Below, piece by piece: positions 54,783 through 63,039 of a DNA stretch of 64,000 bases. A program made the position numbers and the translations under genes. The notes beneath the pieces were generated by a model, which saw nothing but the letters and a program-made list of their open reading frames with translations, did no database searches and had not been told where the DNA came from. Within the stretch, counting starts at the first letter, position 1. Each line of letters opens with the position of its first letter. Source of the DNA: Leisingera thetidis (GTDB taxonomy: Bacteria; Pseudomonadota; Alphaproteobacteria; Rhodobacterales; Rhodobacteraceae). The stretch covers positions 62,001 to 126,000 of the forward strand of contig NZ_CP109789.1 of NCBI RefSeq assembly GCF_025857195.1, written 5' to 3'.

Positions 54783-57148
54783 GGGGCCTCCCATCTGTTT
54801 TGGCCGGTATTCGATGTCTTGCCAGCCTGCCTCCAATGCCAGGCAAGTGCCAGCCCTGCGAGAATCAGAGCAGCAATCTGTATCTCGTGCGTTTTGAATA
54901 GGACGGCACCAGCTACCGCAAGACGGAGCCAGATTTCCCAGCGCGCCAGCTTTGCCCGCTCGAACCCTGCCAAGGCGCTGGACACCAGATAGAGCGCCAG
55001 TACGAGACGCAGCAGCAACCACACCAACGACAGGGTGTCGATCGTTCCGTCATAGCCGTCGAGATAGACTGAACCTGTCTCCGATCCCGTCCCTGGGGCA
55101 AGCTGGGCATAGTCAATCAGTAGAATCTCAGGGTAGAAAGCGAAAACAAAGGGAATGGTGAACACGACAATGCCAGCGCGGACAGCGGCGATGCCGGTGG
55201 CCATGGGCTCGGACTTCGAAATGGTTGAAGCCGCATAGGCTGCGATGGCCACTGGCGGGGTAATGGCCGAGGCGACAGCGAAGTAGAACACAAATAGATG
55301 CGCCGTGAACACCGAGGTCCCAAGCGCCACCAGCAGCGGACCGACCAGCAAGATAACGTTCACATAGGCGGGCAATGTGGGCATCCCCATACCCAGGAGG
55401 ATGGTCACGCACATCGCTACCACAAGAACCAACATTAGATATGCCGACCCCCCCATATGGACTTCCAGACCGAACACTTGGAACACATCTGCGGTTTTCA
55501 GCCAGTTCAGCACGTCGATTGTCAAAAGCCCTGTGAAGTTGGTGAAGTTGTTGCAGATGTCGATCACCGTGACTGCGATCAGCAACAGATACATGCGTGC
55601 GGCCAGAATCCCCGCCTGCGACAGCGCGTCCAGCAATTTGGCCGGGACGGCCCGGACACCGGGGTCAAGGAACAACAAGCCGAACAGCACGACAACCGCC
55701 CAAAATCCTGTGCTGTCTGGGTCTCCGGCTCCGTTGCGGATCAGTTCGAGAATCCAAGGCATCGGCGCGCCAGAAGCTGCATCATAGCCGATCAAACGAG
55801 CCAGAAACCCAGTGGAGACCTCGTCCTTGCCGGTCAGTAGCAGGAACAGGATGATCAGGATCGGCACAAAGATCATCACGAGGTTAAGCAAGTCCTGCCG
55901 GTTGATTTTCTGATCCTCGGTGAGCTCTCCAATGGCCTCAATCCCGGATTTGCGGGCCTGGAACATCACGGTCAGAAACATGGACAGGAAATAGGCAACA
56001 GCGGGTAGGAATGCTGCCACGATCACTTCGGAATAGGGAACGCCTGACAGCGAGGCCAGAACAAAGGCCGCGACCCCCATGACCGGTGGCATGATCTGGC
56101 CGCCGGTTGACGCTGCGGCTTCGACCCCGCCAGCAAACCGGCCAGAGTAACCTGCCTTCTGCATCATCGGAATGGTCAGGGTGCCTGTACCCAGCACATT
56201 GACCACTGGTCCGCCCGAAATTGTCCCGAATGCCGCCGATCCGACGATGGCCGCATGGGCACTGCCGCCGCGCAGTCGGTATGTCGCGGCCACCGCCATC
56301 CGGATCAATGACTGCCCGCCCGCCGATGCACCGAACAGAGCACCCAGGACGATGTAGGGGAAGACTGTGTTGACAATAATGTTCAGGAACTGGCCCAGAA
56401 CACCGTTCGATTCAAGTATGATCGCATTGCGCGCCGCCGCGATCGCAGTGGAATAGCTGCGTTCTTCCTCAATGGCTGATCCGATGGCGGTGGTCAGGTA
56501 TGGATTGTCCGAAAGGCCGAAATACCAGATCAGCGAGGTGATCACCGTATAAGCAAGGGCCAGCAGCGCCACGACCACGATGGGGAAACCCCACATCTTG
56601 ATGATGAACAGGAAAAAAACCGCGGTGCAAACTAGGAAAAACGGTAGAATCCAGTTGCCCAGTGTGGTCACGCATTCCGGCATGTCTGCGACGGGGTCGG
56701 TGCCGAACAACTCCCGGTACTCCTCGGCGCGCGCCAGGTTTTCCGCCATCAACCGCGCCCGTTCACCGTTCAACTGGTCGATCAGGCAGATATCGGGATG
56801 CTCGATCCAATATACGAGACAGAGCGCCACGGTGGTGACAAACATCAGCGTATCAAGGAAGACCCCCAAATAGAATTTCGGACGCGACTCAAGGCGCCAG
56901 GAGCTCGAAAAAGAGCTAACGGTCAGCGCAATAATCATCATCAGGAAAAAGACCATCGGAAAGAACACCGACGGATCGAATTTGCTGATTTGCTGAATGT
57001 CGGCGAAGCCCGGAATGGACCGGACAAGGTCAAGCAGGCCGGGAATATTCGGCAAGTTGTTGACCATCACCAACAGAACCAGAACCAGGCCGAGCCAAAC
57101 CGTAATCCGTCTCTCGTTAAACTGCCCGCCTTCATCAAGAACCGTCAT
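54779..57148 (-). CDS. Fused TRAP permease (4TM/12TM)
   Basis: 789-residue membrane protein combining the small and large TRAP subunits, as usual with TAXI receptors. Around 18 hydrophobic segments are visible. Motifs GASAGGQSLIRMAVAATYRLRGGSAHAAIVGSAAFGTISGGPVVNVLGTGTLTIPMM and AGGVEAAASTGGQIMPPVMGVAAFVLA mark the DctM-like part. I took the ATG at 57148 (MTVLDEGGQFNERR); no strong ribosome site is seen. It overlaps the M20 gene. Confidence 0.87.
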   Translation of the reverse strand: MTVLDEGGQFNERRITVWLGLVLVLLVMVNNLPNIPGLLDLVRSIPGFADIQQISKFDPSVFFPMVFFLMMIIALTVSSFSSSWRLESRPKFYLGVFLDTLMFVTTVALCLVYWIEHPDICLIDQLNGERARLMAENLARAEEYRELFGTDPVADMPECVTTLGNWILPFFLVCTAVFFLFIIKMWGFPIVVVALLALAYTVITSLIWYFGLSDNPYLTTAIGSAIEEERSYSTAIAAARNAIILESNGVLGQFLNIIVNTVFPYIVLGALFGASAGGQSLIRMAVAATYRLRGGSAHAAIVGSAAFGTISGGPVVNVLGTGTLTIPMMQKAGYSGRFAGGVEAAASTGGQIMPPVMGVAAFVLASLSGVPYSEVIVAAFLPAVAYFLSMFLTVMFQARKSGIEAIGELTEDQKINRQDLLNLVMIFVPILIILFLLLTGKDEVSTGFLARLIGYDAASGAPMPWILELIRNGAGDPDSTGFWAVVVLFGLLFLDPGVRAVPAKLLDALSQAGILAARMYLLLIAVTVIDICNNFTNFTGLLTIDVLNWLKTADVFQVFGLEVHMGGSAYLMLVLVVAMCVTILLGMGMPTLPAYVNVILLVGPLLVALGTSVFTAHLFVFYFAVASAITPPVAIAAYAASTISKSEPMATGIAAVRAGIVVFTIPFVFAFYPEILLIDYAQLAPGTGSETGSVYLDGYDGTIDTLSLVWLLLRLVLALYLVSSALAGFERAKLARWEIWLRLAVAGAVLFKTHEIQIAALILAGLALAWHWRQAGKTSNTGQNRWEAP

Positions 57149-57302
57149 GGCACGCCTTTCTGCATCAGGGTAGAGCCTTTGCCAAGGTCTCCACAATGGA
57201 CTGTCTTAAACAGCGACGGTGCCGCCGGTACTAAACAAAGAGGGTGCATACTGGGACGCACACCGCCTTTTTTTTGTAGCTCAGTTGTTCATAACCGGCC
57301 GA

Positions 57303-58358
57303 TCACGGCTTGGCGCAATCCGGCACGTCGAAACCGGCTTCTTCCCAGGCCATGAGCGCACCGGGGTGCAGTTTGATTCCGGCATTGCAAATGCCCATGG
57401 TTTCGTTGTCGATTTTGCCATAGCGGTTGCCCGGCGCCCACGGCGTTTTGGCCAGCAGTTCGGAATTGGTTTCGATAAAGGCCGCCGTTAGCGCCTTTGC
57501 CAGATCGTTGGGCATGTCCTTGTGGACGGTGTCGCCACCGGTTGCCGCAACAGCCCGGAACATATTGTCTTCCGAGATGACACTCACATCATCGCCATAA
57601 CCCATCTCCGAGATCGCCATGATCATCGGAGATTGACCGGGGCCCTTTGCCCATTTTTGGAACGCTTCACTTTCGAACGTGGCCACGGGCACCGAGACGA
57701 TGTTCATGCGGCCTGCAGAAGAATAAAGCGGCATGAATTCGGCCGGGAAGGTCGCGTTGCGAACGGCCGCATCGACACTGCCATCCATGAACAGCGAATC
57801 CGCCTGCCCCCAAGCAACCTGCTTGCCATTATAGTTTTCGCCATCCTTCAACCCGGTCGTCAACTGGATCATGGTGCGCGCCATAGTCAACGCGCCACCA
57901 CGGGGCGGGCCGTTGAACACGTTGCGACCTTCCAGCTTGTCCCAGCTGTCGATCCCGGTGCTTTCGTAAGCAAATAGCTGGAACGAGCTGAAGTGGTATG
58001 GGTAGAGCAGTCGCAGGTTGGCGGCCAGTGCAGCGCCCTTTTCCTTGCCCAGCTTGCCGTAAGGCCCAAGGCCCCGCGACAAGAGCGCATAGAGAACCAG
58101 CGGCGTGCTCACGATGTCGGTCTGGCCCTCGGCGACCTGCTGAATCGATTTGGTCAACGTCTTACCGGTCTGAACCTGGATAGTGGCAATGCCGCGTTCA
58201 GCTGCGACCTCGGCCATATGGCTTGCCACCAGACCGCCAGCGCCCGTCGGAGTCGAGGTTTCCAGGGACAGCGTGATAGATTGTGCGCCAACCTGCGCCG
58301 GGACAAGCCCTGCCGCCAACACGCAGGCCATCAGAGTGGCTTTGAACTTTGATTGCAT
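57303..58358 (-). CDS. TAXI-family TRAP solute receptor
   Basis: 351-residue periplasmic protein with signal peptide (FKATLMACVLAAGLVPAQVGAQ). Typical TAXI features: SLETSTPTGAGGLVASHMAEVAAE, VQTGKTLTKSIQQVAEGQTDI and RLLYPYHFSSFQLFAYESTGIDSW. It is the first transport gene, 154 bp before the fused permease. The ligand is unknown; known members bind glutamate or related acids, which fits an amido-acid hydrolase downstream. Confidence 0.84.
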   Translation of the reverse strand: MQSKFKATLMACVLAAGLVPAQVGAQSITLSLETSTPTGAGGLVASHMAEVAAERGIATIQVQTGKTLTKSIQQVAEGQTDIVSTPLVLYALLSRGLGPYGKLGKEKGAALAANLRLLYPYHFSSFQLFAYESTGIDSWDKLEGRNVFNGPPRGGALTMARTMIQLTTGLKDGENYNGKQVAWGQADSLFMDGSVDAAVRNATFPAEFMPLYSSAGRMNIVSVPVATFESEAFQKWAKGPGQSPMIMAISEMGYGDDVSVISEDNMFRAVAATGGDTVHKDMPNDLAKALTAAFIETNSELLAKTPWAPGNRYGKIDNETMGICNAGIKLHPGALMAWEEAGFDVPDCAKP

Positions 58359-58409
58359 TGGCTTTCTCCCTTTGGATTTGTTGTATCGCAGATTCTGCCG
58401 GTTAAGGTT

Positions 58410-59300
58410 TCACACATGGATCGTCAGCAGATCCTTTGCGATCTGCACCGGCCCGCCATAGGCCTCGCGAATGTTTTCCACGACCTTGTCTAGCTGGTCC
58501 GGCCCCATGACCTCTACCGGCATATGTTTGGATGCCAGATTTCGCACTATCGGATTGGTGCTGTCCCAATGGCCGATATGCGTTGGGACCAAGAATTTGA
58601 CCCCGGCATCCCGGGCGATCCGGCCCAATTCGCGTGGGCTGGTATGGGAAAAGGTGCCGATGCCGTTCTTGGAACGGAATTCGATGGCGGCTTCGTGGAA
58701 CGTCGCCTCGTGGATCAACACATCGGCATCTTTGGCAAAATCCACCATTTCCGGTAACGCGGTCGTGTCGCTGCTGAACACCAAGGTCTTGCCTTCGCTT
58801 TCCAGCTTCAACCCATAGCATTCGCAAGTCTCGGGCGGAATGTGGTCTACCGGCATCGCGGTGACCTTCAGCCGGTCGTCCACAAAGATCACGCCGGGTT
58901 TGATCGTGTGGACATCCGGGCGCAGCACTTCCAGATTGCCCTGTCGCTGCGGGTATTTCGCCCGCGCTTTGATATCGGTGTCAAATGCGCCATCTTCGAA
59001 CAGGTGTGCAACCGACTCCGACGTCCCCGGGGGGCCGTAGATCGGGATCGCTCCTTGACGATCAGCCATCCAGGACCCGATCACAAAAACCGGTAGGTCC
59101 GCCGTATGGTCGAAATGCAGATGGGTCAGAAAGATGGCCTCGACGGACAGCGGGTGGATGGCGCTCTCGATCATCTTCCGGGTCGCACCCGTCCCCATGT
59201 CCAGCAGGTAGGTCTTTTCCCGGATCTGAACGGCAATCGACGTATGCCCCCGATCCGGATCAAGTAGCGCTGCGCCGCTGCCAAGTATCGTAATTTTCAA
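58410..59300 (-). CDS. Metallo-beta-lactamase-fold hydrolase
   Basis: 296 residues with the metal motif FLTHLHFDHTADLP near residue 62, the later aspartate in LVFSSDTTALPEM and histidines in LIHEATFHE and LVPTHIGHWD, the RNase Z/arylsulfatase-like layout. It has no signal peptide, so it is cytoplasmic. It is divergent from the MarR gene and upstream of the TAXI gene (51 bp). A role in hydrolysing an ester, lactone or thioester of the imported substrate is likely. Confidence 0.84.
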   Translation of the reverse strand: MKITILGSGAALLDPDRGHTSIAVQIREKTYLLDMGTGATRKMIESAIHPLSVEAIFLTHLHFDHTADLPVFVIGSWMADRQGAIPIYGPPGTSESVAHLFEDGAFDTDIKARAKYPQRQGNLEVLRPDVHTIKPGVIFVDDRLKVTAMPVDHIPPETCECYGLKLESEGKTLVFSSDTTALPEMVDFAKDADVLIHEATFHEAAIEFRSKNGIGTFSHTSPRELGRIARDAGVKFLVPTHIGHWDSTNPIVRNLASKHMPVEVMGPDQLDKVVENIREAYGGPVQIAKDLLTIHV

Positions 59301-59312
59301 AGCTCACCCCTA

Positions 59313-59330
59313 AATGTGCATATACACATT
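59313..59330. promoter_or_regulatory. MarR-type operator candidate
   Basis: AATGTG-CATATA-CACATT (59313-59330), an inverted repeat with 6-bp arms, lies 13 bp before the hydrolase start and about 60-77 bp before the MarR start. The surrounding AT-rich gap is the only divergent promoter region here. Confidence 0.55.
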
Positions 59331-59389
59331 GTTTACTCATTAAATTTACGCTACACTTGTTGGAGATTCTATGCAACCCCGGGGGCGGC

Positions 59390-59989
59390 GTGACGACTTG
59401 GAAGCAATATCTGGAGGATCCAGAACAGTTCGAAGGCGCATTCCGCCTGTTCGATTTTCCAATGCACTACTTTGCAGCCATCCAGAAACGTAATCAGGTC
59501 AATCTCGGGCGCAAACTAGAAATGATCGGGCTGACACCGCTGGACTGGCGCATCCTCGCCGCACTGCGGGAAAACGGCTCCATGGCAATCAATGATCTTG
59601 CAGAAATAACCGTGTTCGACCGCTTCAAGGTCAGCCGGGGGGCCAATGATCTGATCAAACAGGGGCTTGTAGTGCCAGATCCAAGCGCCCGCGATGGCCG
59701 TAAACGGCGCTTGATCCTGTCCGAGAGCGGGCAGAAGAAATATAAAGAGGCATTTACCCTTGTCGCTCAAGTCTATCTGGCGAATTTCGAGGGGCTTTCA
59801 GACGATGAGTTTGAACAATTGATGCGACTTGTCAGGCGGATCAGAGACAATGTCTTCACGTTGAGAAATACTAGGATCACGCAAATCCGCCGGTCGGATG
59901 ACCCACTCCCAGCAGAGTTGCCATTTCCAGTGTGGTCCCCGTGCACACCAGCCCCGTTCAATCCGGTCATGTCCGCGCACGTTCTCTAA
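59390..59989 (+). CDS. MarR-family regulator
   Basis: About 199 residues. The winged helix reads LGRKLEMIGLTPLDWRILAALRENGSMAINDLAEITVFDRFKVSRGANDLIKQGLV, followed by the wing DARDGRKRRL-like sequence ARDGRKRRLILSE. The start is unclear: GTG 59390 or TTG 59357 fit the frame, while ATG 59371 reads in another frame. The C-terminal tail (about 30 residues) is longer than usual. It probably represses the hydrolase-TAXI operon through the palindrome at 59313. Confidence 0.78.
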   Translation: MTTWKQYLEDPEQFEGAFRLFDFPMHYFAAIQKRNQVNLGRKLEMIGLTPLDWRILAALRENGSMAINDLAEITVFDRFKVSRGANDLIKQGLVVPDPSARDGRKRRLILSESGQKKYKEAFTLVAQVYLANFEGLSDDEFEQLMRLVRRIRDNVFTLRNTRITQIRRSDDPLPAELPFPVWSPCTPAPFNPVMSAHVL

Positions 59990-60229
59990 TCGCCTTGGTC
60001 AAGTGCTGATCTCCATTCGCGTCATCCTGCGTGCCGGGCTCTGAGGTTCTCTCCACGGTCGCCGCGTGGGGCCGCATGTTTGCGTTCAGGGTCGGGTGGT
60101 CGAAGTGGTGTGCGCGGTCGTTGCCGCATTGTACGGAGCGATCTCACCCTCGCCGCGCGTCCCGGCTGGTCGCATTCGGTCGCGCTGAGTAACAGCGTCA
60201 GGTTTTTTCTGTCAGGCCATCGGCACCTC
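59990..60229. other. No gene seen
   Basis: About 240 bp between the MarR gene and the IS21 element. No convincing frame, RNA or hairpin. Confidence 0.4.
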
Positions 60230-60336
60230 TGCGCATTCCGACGTATTCGGCCACTGAATCCGATTTTATCCGGCCACCTGTACCGAAGTATTCGGCCACC
60301 TTTGACGCGTTGCCGTGAGGCATAGGTTTCGGGGTA

Positions 60337-61095
60337 TCAGGTCTGAGGTGTTACGTCATCCTTTTCGGCGATGGTTTTGCGCATGGACTGCCCCTCAAGT
60401 TGGAGGCGGTAGGCATTGTGGACGATGCGGTCGAGGATGGCGTCGGCGAAGGTGGGTTCTCCGATAAGGTCGTGCCAGGCGGAGACGGGCAGCTGGCTGG
60501 TGACCATGGTGGAGCCGCGCTCGTATCGCTCTTCGATGATCTCCATCAGATCGCGGCGCTGCGGTGCGGTCAGCCGGTCCGGCCCCCAGTCATCGAGGAT
60601 CAGCAACTGGGTTTTCGTGAGACTGCGGAACAGACGGGGGAAGCGGCCATCGCCATGGGCCATTTCGAGCTCCTCGAAGAGGCGCGGCATGCGCTTGTAG
60701 AGCACAGTGGTGCCATCGCGGCAGGCGGCCTGCGCCAGAGCGCAGCCCAGCCAAGTCTTGCCGACCCCGCACGGGCCGGTGATGATCAGGCTGCGCTTGT
60801 CGGCGATCCACTTGCCCGTGAGCAGGCTCTGGAACAGCGCTTTGTCGAGGCCGCGGCGGGCGCGGTAATCGACATCTTCCGGGCAGGCGCCCACATGGCG
60901 CAACCTGGCCGCGCGCATGCGCGCGTCAAAGCGCTTGGTCTCCCGGCTGGCAGCTTCGCGGTCGGCAAGCAGGCCCAGCCATTCGGCGTGGGTCAGACCG
61001 GCGGCGCCGTCCTGCGCCTGCAATTCGGCAAAGGCTTCCGCCATGCCATCAAGGCGCAGGGCTTTCAGGCGGTCGAGGGTTGGATGGGTCAGCAT
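60337..61095 (-). CDS. istB: IS21 IstB helper ATPase
   Basis: 252-residue AAA+ ATPase that directs the IstA transposase. Walker A is ITGPCGVGKTWL, Walker B LLILDDWGPD, with sensor motif TMVTSQLPVSAWHD and the C-terminal arginine region IVHNAYRLQLEGQSMRK. The start MLTHPTLDRLKALRLDGMAEAF at 61095 is standard. It looks intact and follows istA by 10 bp. Confidence 0.87.
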   Translation of the reverse strand: MLTHPTLDRLKALRLDGMAEAFAELQAQDGAAGLTHAEWLGLLADREAASRETKRFDARMRAARLRHVGACPEDVDYRARRGLDKALFQSLLTGKWIADKRSLIITGPCGVGKTWLGCALAQAACRDGTTVLYKRMPRLFEELEMAHGDGRFPRLFRSLTKTQLLILDDWGPDRLTAPQRRDLMEIIEERYERGSTMVTSQLPVSAWHDLIGEPTFADAILDRIVHNAYRLQLEGQSMRKTIAEKDDVTPQT

Positions 61096-61105
61096 GAGTA
61101 TCCTT

Positions 61106-62564
61106 TCAATGGAAATAGTCGGCGCCACGGATGTTGGGATGGGTGATTGCAGGCTCCTCCGCGGCGCGGGTGCGGGGCTTGCGCTCCAGCCCGTTCTTCA
61201 GGATCGAATGGACCGATGAATATGAACGGGCGTTGATCTCGAGCGCCCGCTTGCAGGCGGCGTCGAGGCGGTCCCGGCCGAACTTGTCGGCCAGCCGGAT
61301 CACGCCCAGGCAGGTGCGGTAGCCCTGTTCCGGGTGCTTGCGCCCGCGCATCACCACCTCGGCGAAGATCGCCGCATTCGGGCCCACCTGGGCGGCCTGG
61401 GCATGGATGCGCTGCGGCGTCCAATCTTCGCGGAACCGGTGATGGGCGGGCATATGATCCCGCTGGGTGGAGTGCTGTCCGTTGCCGGAGGTGCGGACAT
61501 GCGAAGCCACGCGTTGTCCGCCGTGGAAGGCCTCGACGGTGCGGGCGGTGATGCGGGCCCACAGCTCTTTCTTCACCAGCTGGTGCGGCACGGAATAGTA
61601 ATGCCGGCCGATTGCGATGTGGTAATCGATCCCCGCGCGGCACTTCTTCCATTCGGCATAGACGTAGGGCTCCGCCGGCAGCGGCTTCAGGGCGGGCCTG
61701 TCCAGCTGATCGAACAGCTGCCGGCGGCTGGCGCCAAGGTGGCGGGAGGCCTTGCTGTTGAGCCTGTCCAGCAACGGGCGGATGGCGGCGTTTACTTCCT
61801 CGAGGCTGAAGAATTGCCGGTTGCGCTGCCTCGCGGGCACCACGGCAGTATCGTAATGCGCGGCCAGATCCGCGTAGGTGCGGTTGAGCTCGGGATCGTA
61901 GAAACAGGCCTTGGTGACGCCGGGCCCGAAGATTATCGGGTACAACTTGAGCGGTCACGCCGCCAATAAAGGAAAAGGCCCGCACGTGGCTGGAGATCCA
62001 ATCCGGCAGCGTCTGGGTCCAGGTCGCCTCGGCGAAGGTGAAGTTGGAAGCACCGAGGGTGGCGACAAACAGCTGCGCCGCGCGCACCTCGCCGGTCTTG
62101 GGGTCGATCACGTCAATTGTGGCACCGGCATAGTCAACGAACAGCCGCTCTCCTGCGGGATGGCGCTGGCGCATCACCGTCGACAGCTTACCTTCCCAGC
62201 AGGAATAGAGGTCACAGAAACGGCTGTACCCGTAGCCATCAGGATGGGCCGCGCGGTACTCTTCCCACAGCAAGCGAAGCGTCACGCCTTTGCGCCGCAA
62301 TTCCCGGTGGACGTATGCCCAGTCTGGCTGAAAGGCGCGCCGCGCCGCCTCCCGGGCAGTGCGCGGATAGAGGAGCCGTTCAAGCTCGCTGTCCGACATC
62401 TCCGCTGGCAGCGGCCAGCTTAAGCCTGCCTCATGGGCGCGATCCAGATACCCTTGCAGCGTGGTGCGGCCGATCGCCAAGCTCGACGCCATCTGGCGGG
62501 TCGACAGGCCCTCGGCTGAAAGTCGCAGTACGTCTCGTATCTTCCGCATCGGCAATCTCTTCAT
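61106..62564 (-). pseudogene. istA: IS21 IstA transposase, one frameshift
   Basis: DDE transposase of about 486 residues when corrected. The start MKRLPMRKIRDVLRLSAEG and helix-turn-helix LSTRQMASSLAIGRTTLQGYLDR are followed by the first aspartate in RLFVDYAGATIDV and a later one in VVPDNLRA. There one base too many (the CCC in GGGCCCGG near 61920) shifts the frame. The other frame continues GVTKACFYDPELNRTYADLAAHY to the end, ITHPNIRGADYFH. Confidence 0.84.
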
Positions 62565-62685
62565 CGGGCTTCCTTCGGTCGGGGAAAACCGAAAGGTAGC
62601 GAGTTGAAAGATGCCTCGCAGCAGGGCGTCAGAAGGGTGGCCGGATGTTCCGGAATCAGTGGCCGGATAAAATCGGAATCTGGAG

Positions 62686-63039
62686 GGTTCTGTGAGGTCC
62701 GCGGGCAGAACGCCGATGCCGCCGCACAGGTGTCGGGCGGACCTCATTGAAGCCGGATTGAACAAACTCTCGGGCCGGTTTTGCGCTATGGGGATTGCGG
62801 CACTGGCATTGGCCTGGCGTTATAACCAAGGGGGCGTACGTGCGGATGAATGGTGCCGAACAGTCGGCTGATGGCGCCATGGCTGGTCGCGAGGGACCGC
62901 TGAACCGGTCCGGTTTGCGGGCCGGTGGTCTCCCGGAGCGACCAGGACCGGCGTAATCGGGGCCTTGGCCCGCATACCATCTTGCCGGCCCTCGTGCGGA
63001 TCGGCTGCGGATCGCGTGGCGGTGGTTTGCCCCGAGTGC
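62686..63039. other. Probable 3' flank of the IS91-type element
   Basis: About 350 bp with no gene. It lies downstream of the IS91 transposase and may hold that element's terminus; I could not place it. Confidence 0.35.

Larger units (their letters stand above)
60230..62685 (-). mobile_element. IS21-family element
   Basis: About 2.45 kb with istA and istB on the minus strand. The ends carry repeated copies of a CCGGCCAC/TTCGGCCAC motif; 60235-60277 and the inverse of 62637-62679 align over 43 bp with most positions equal, both starting ATTCCGA. Such multiple terminal repeats are normal for IS21. Exact ends and target duplication were not resolved. Confidence 0.75.
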
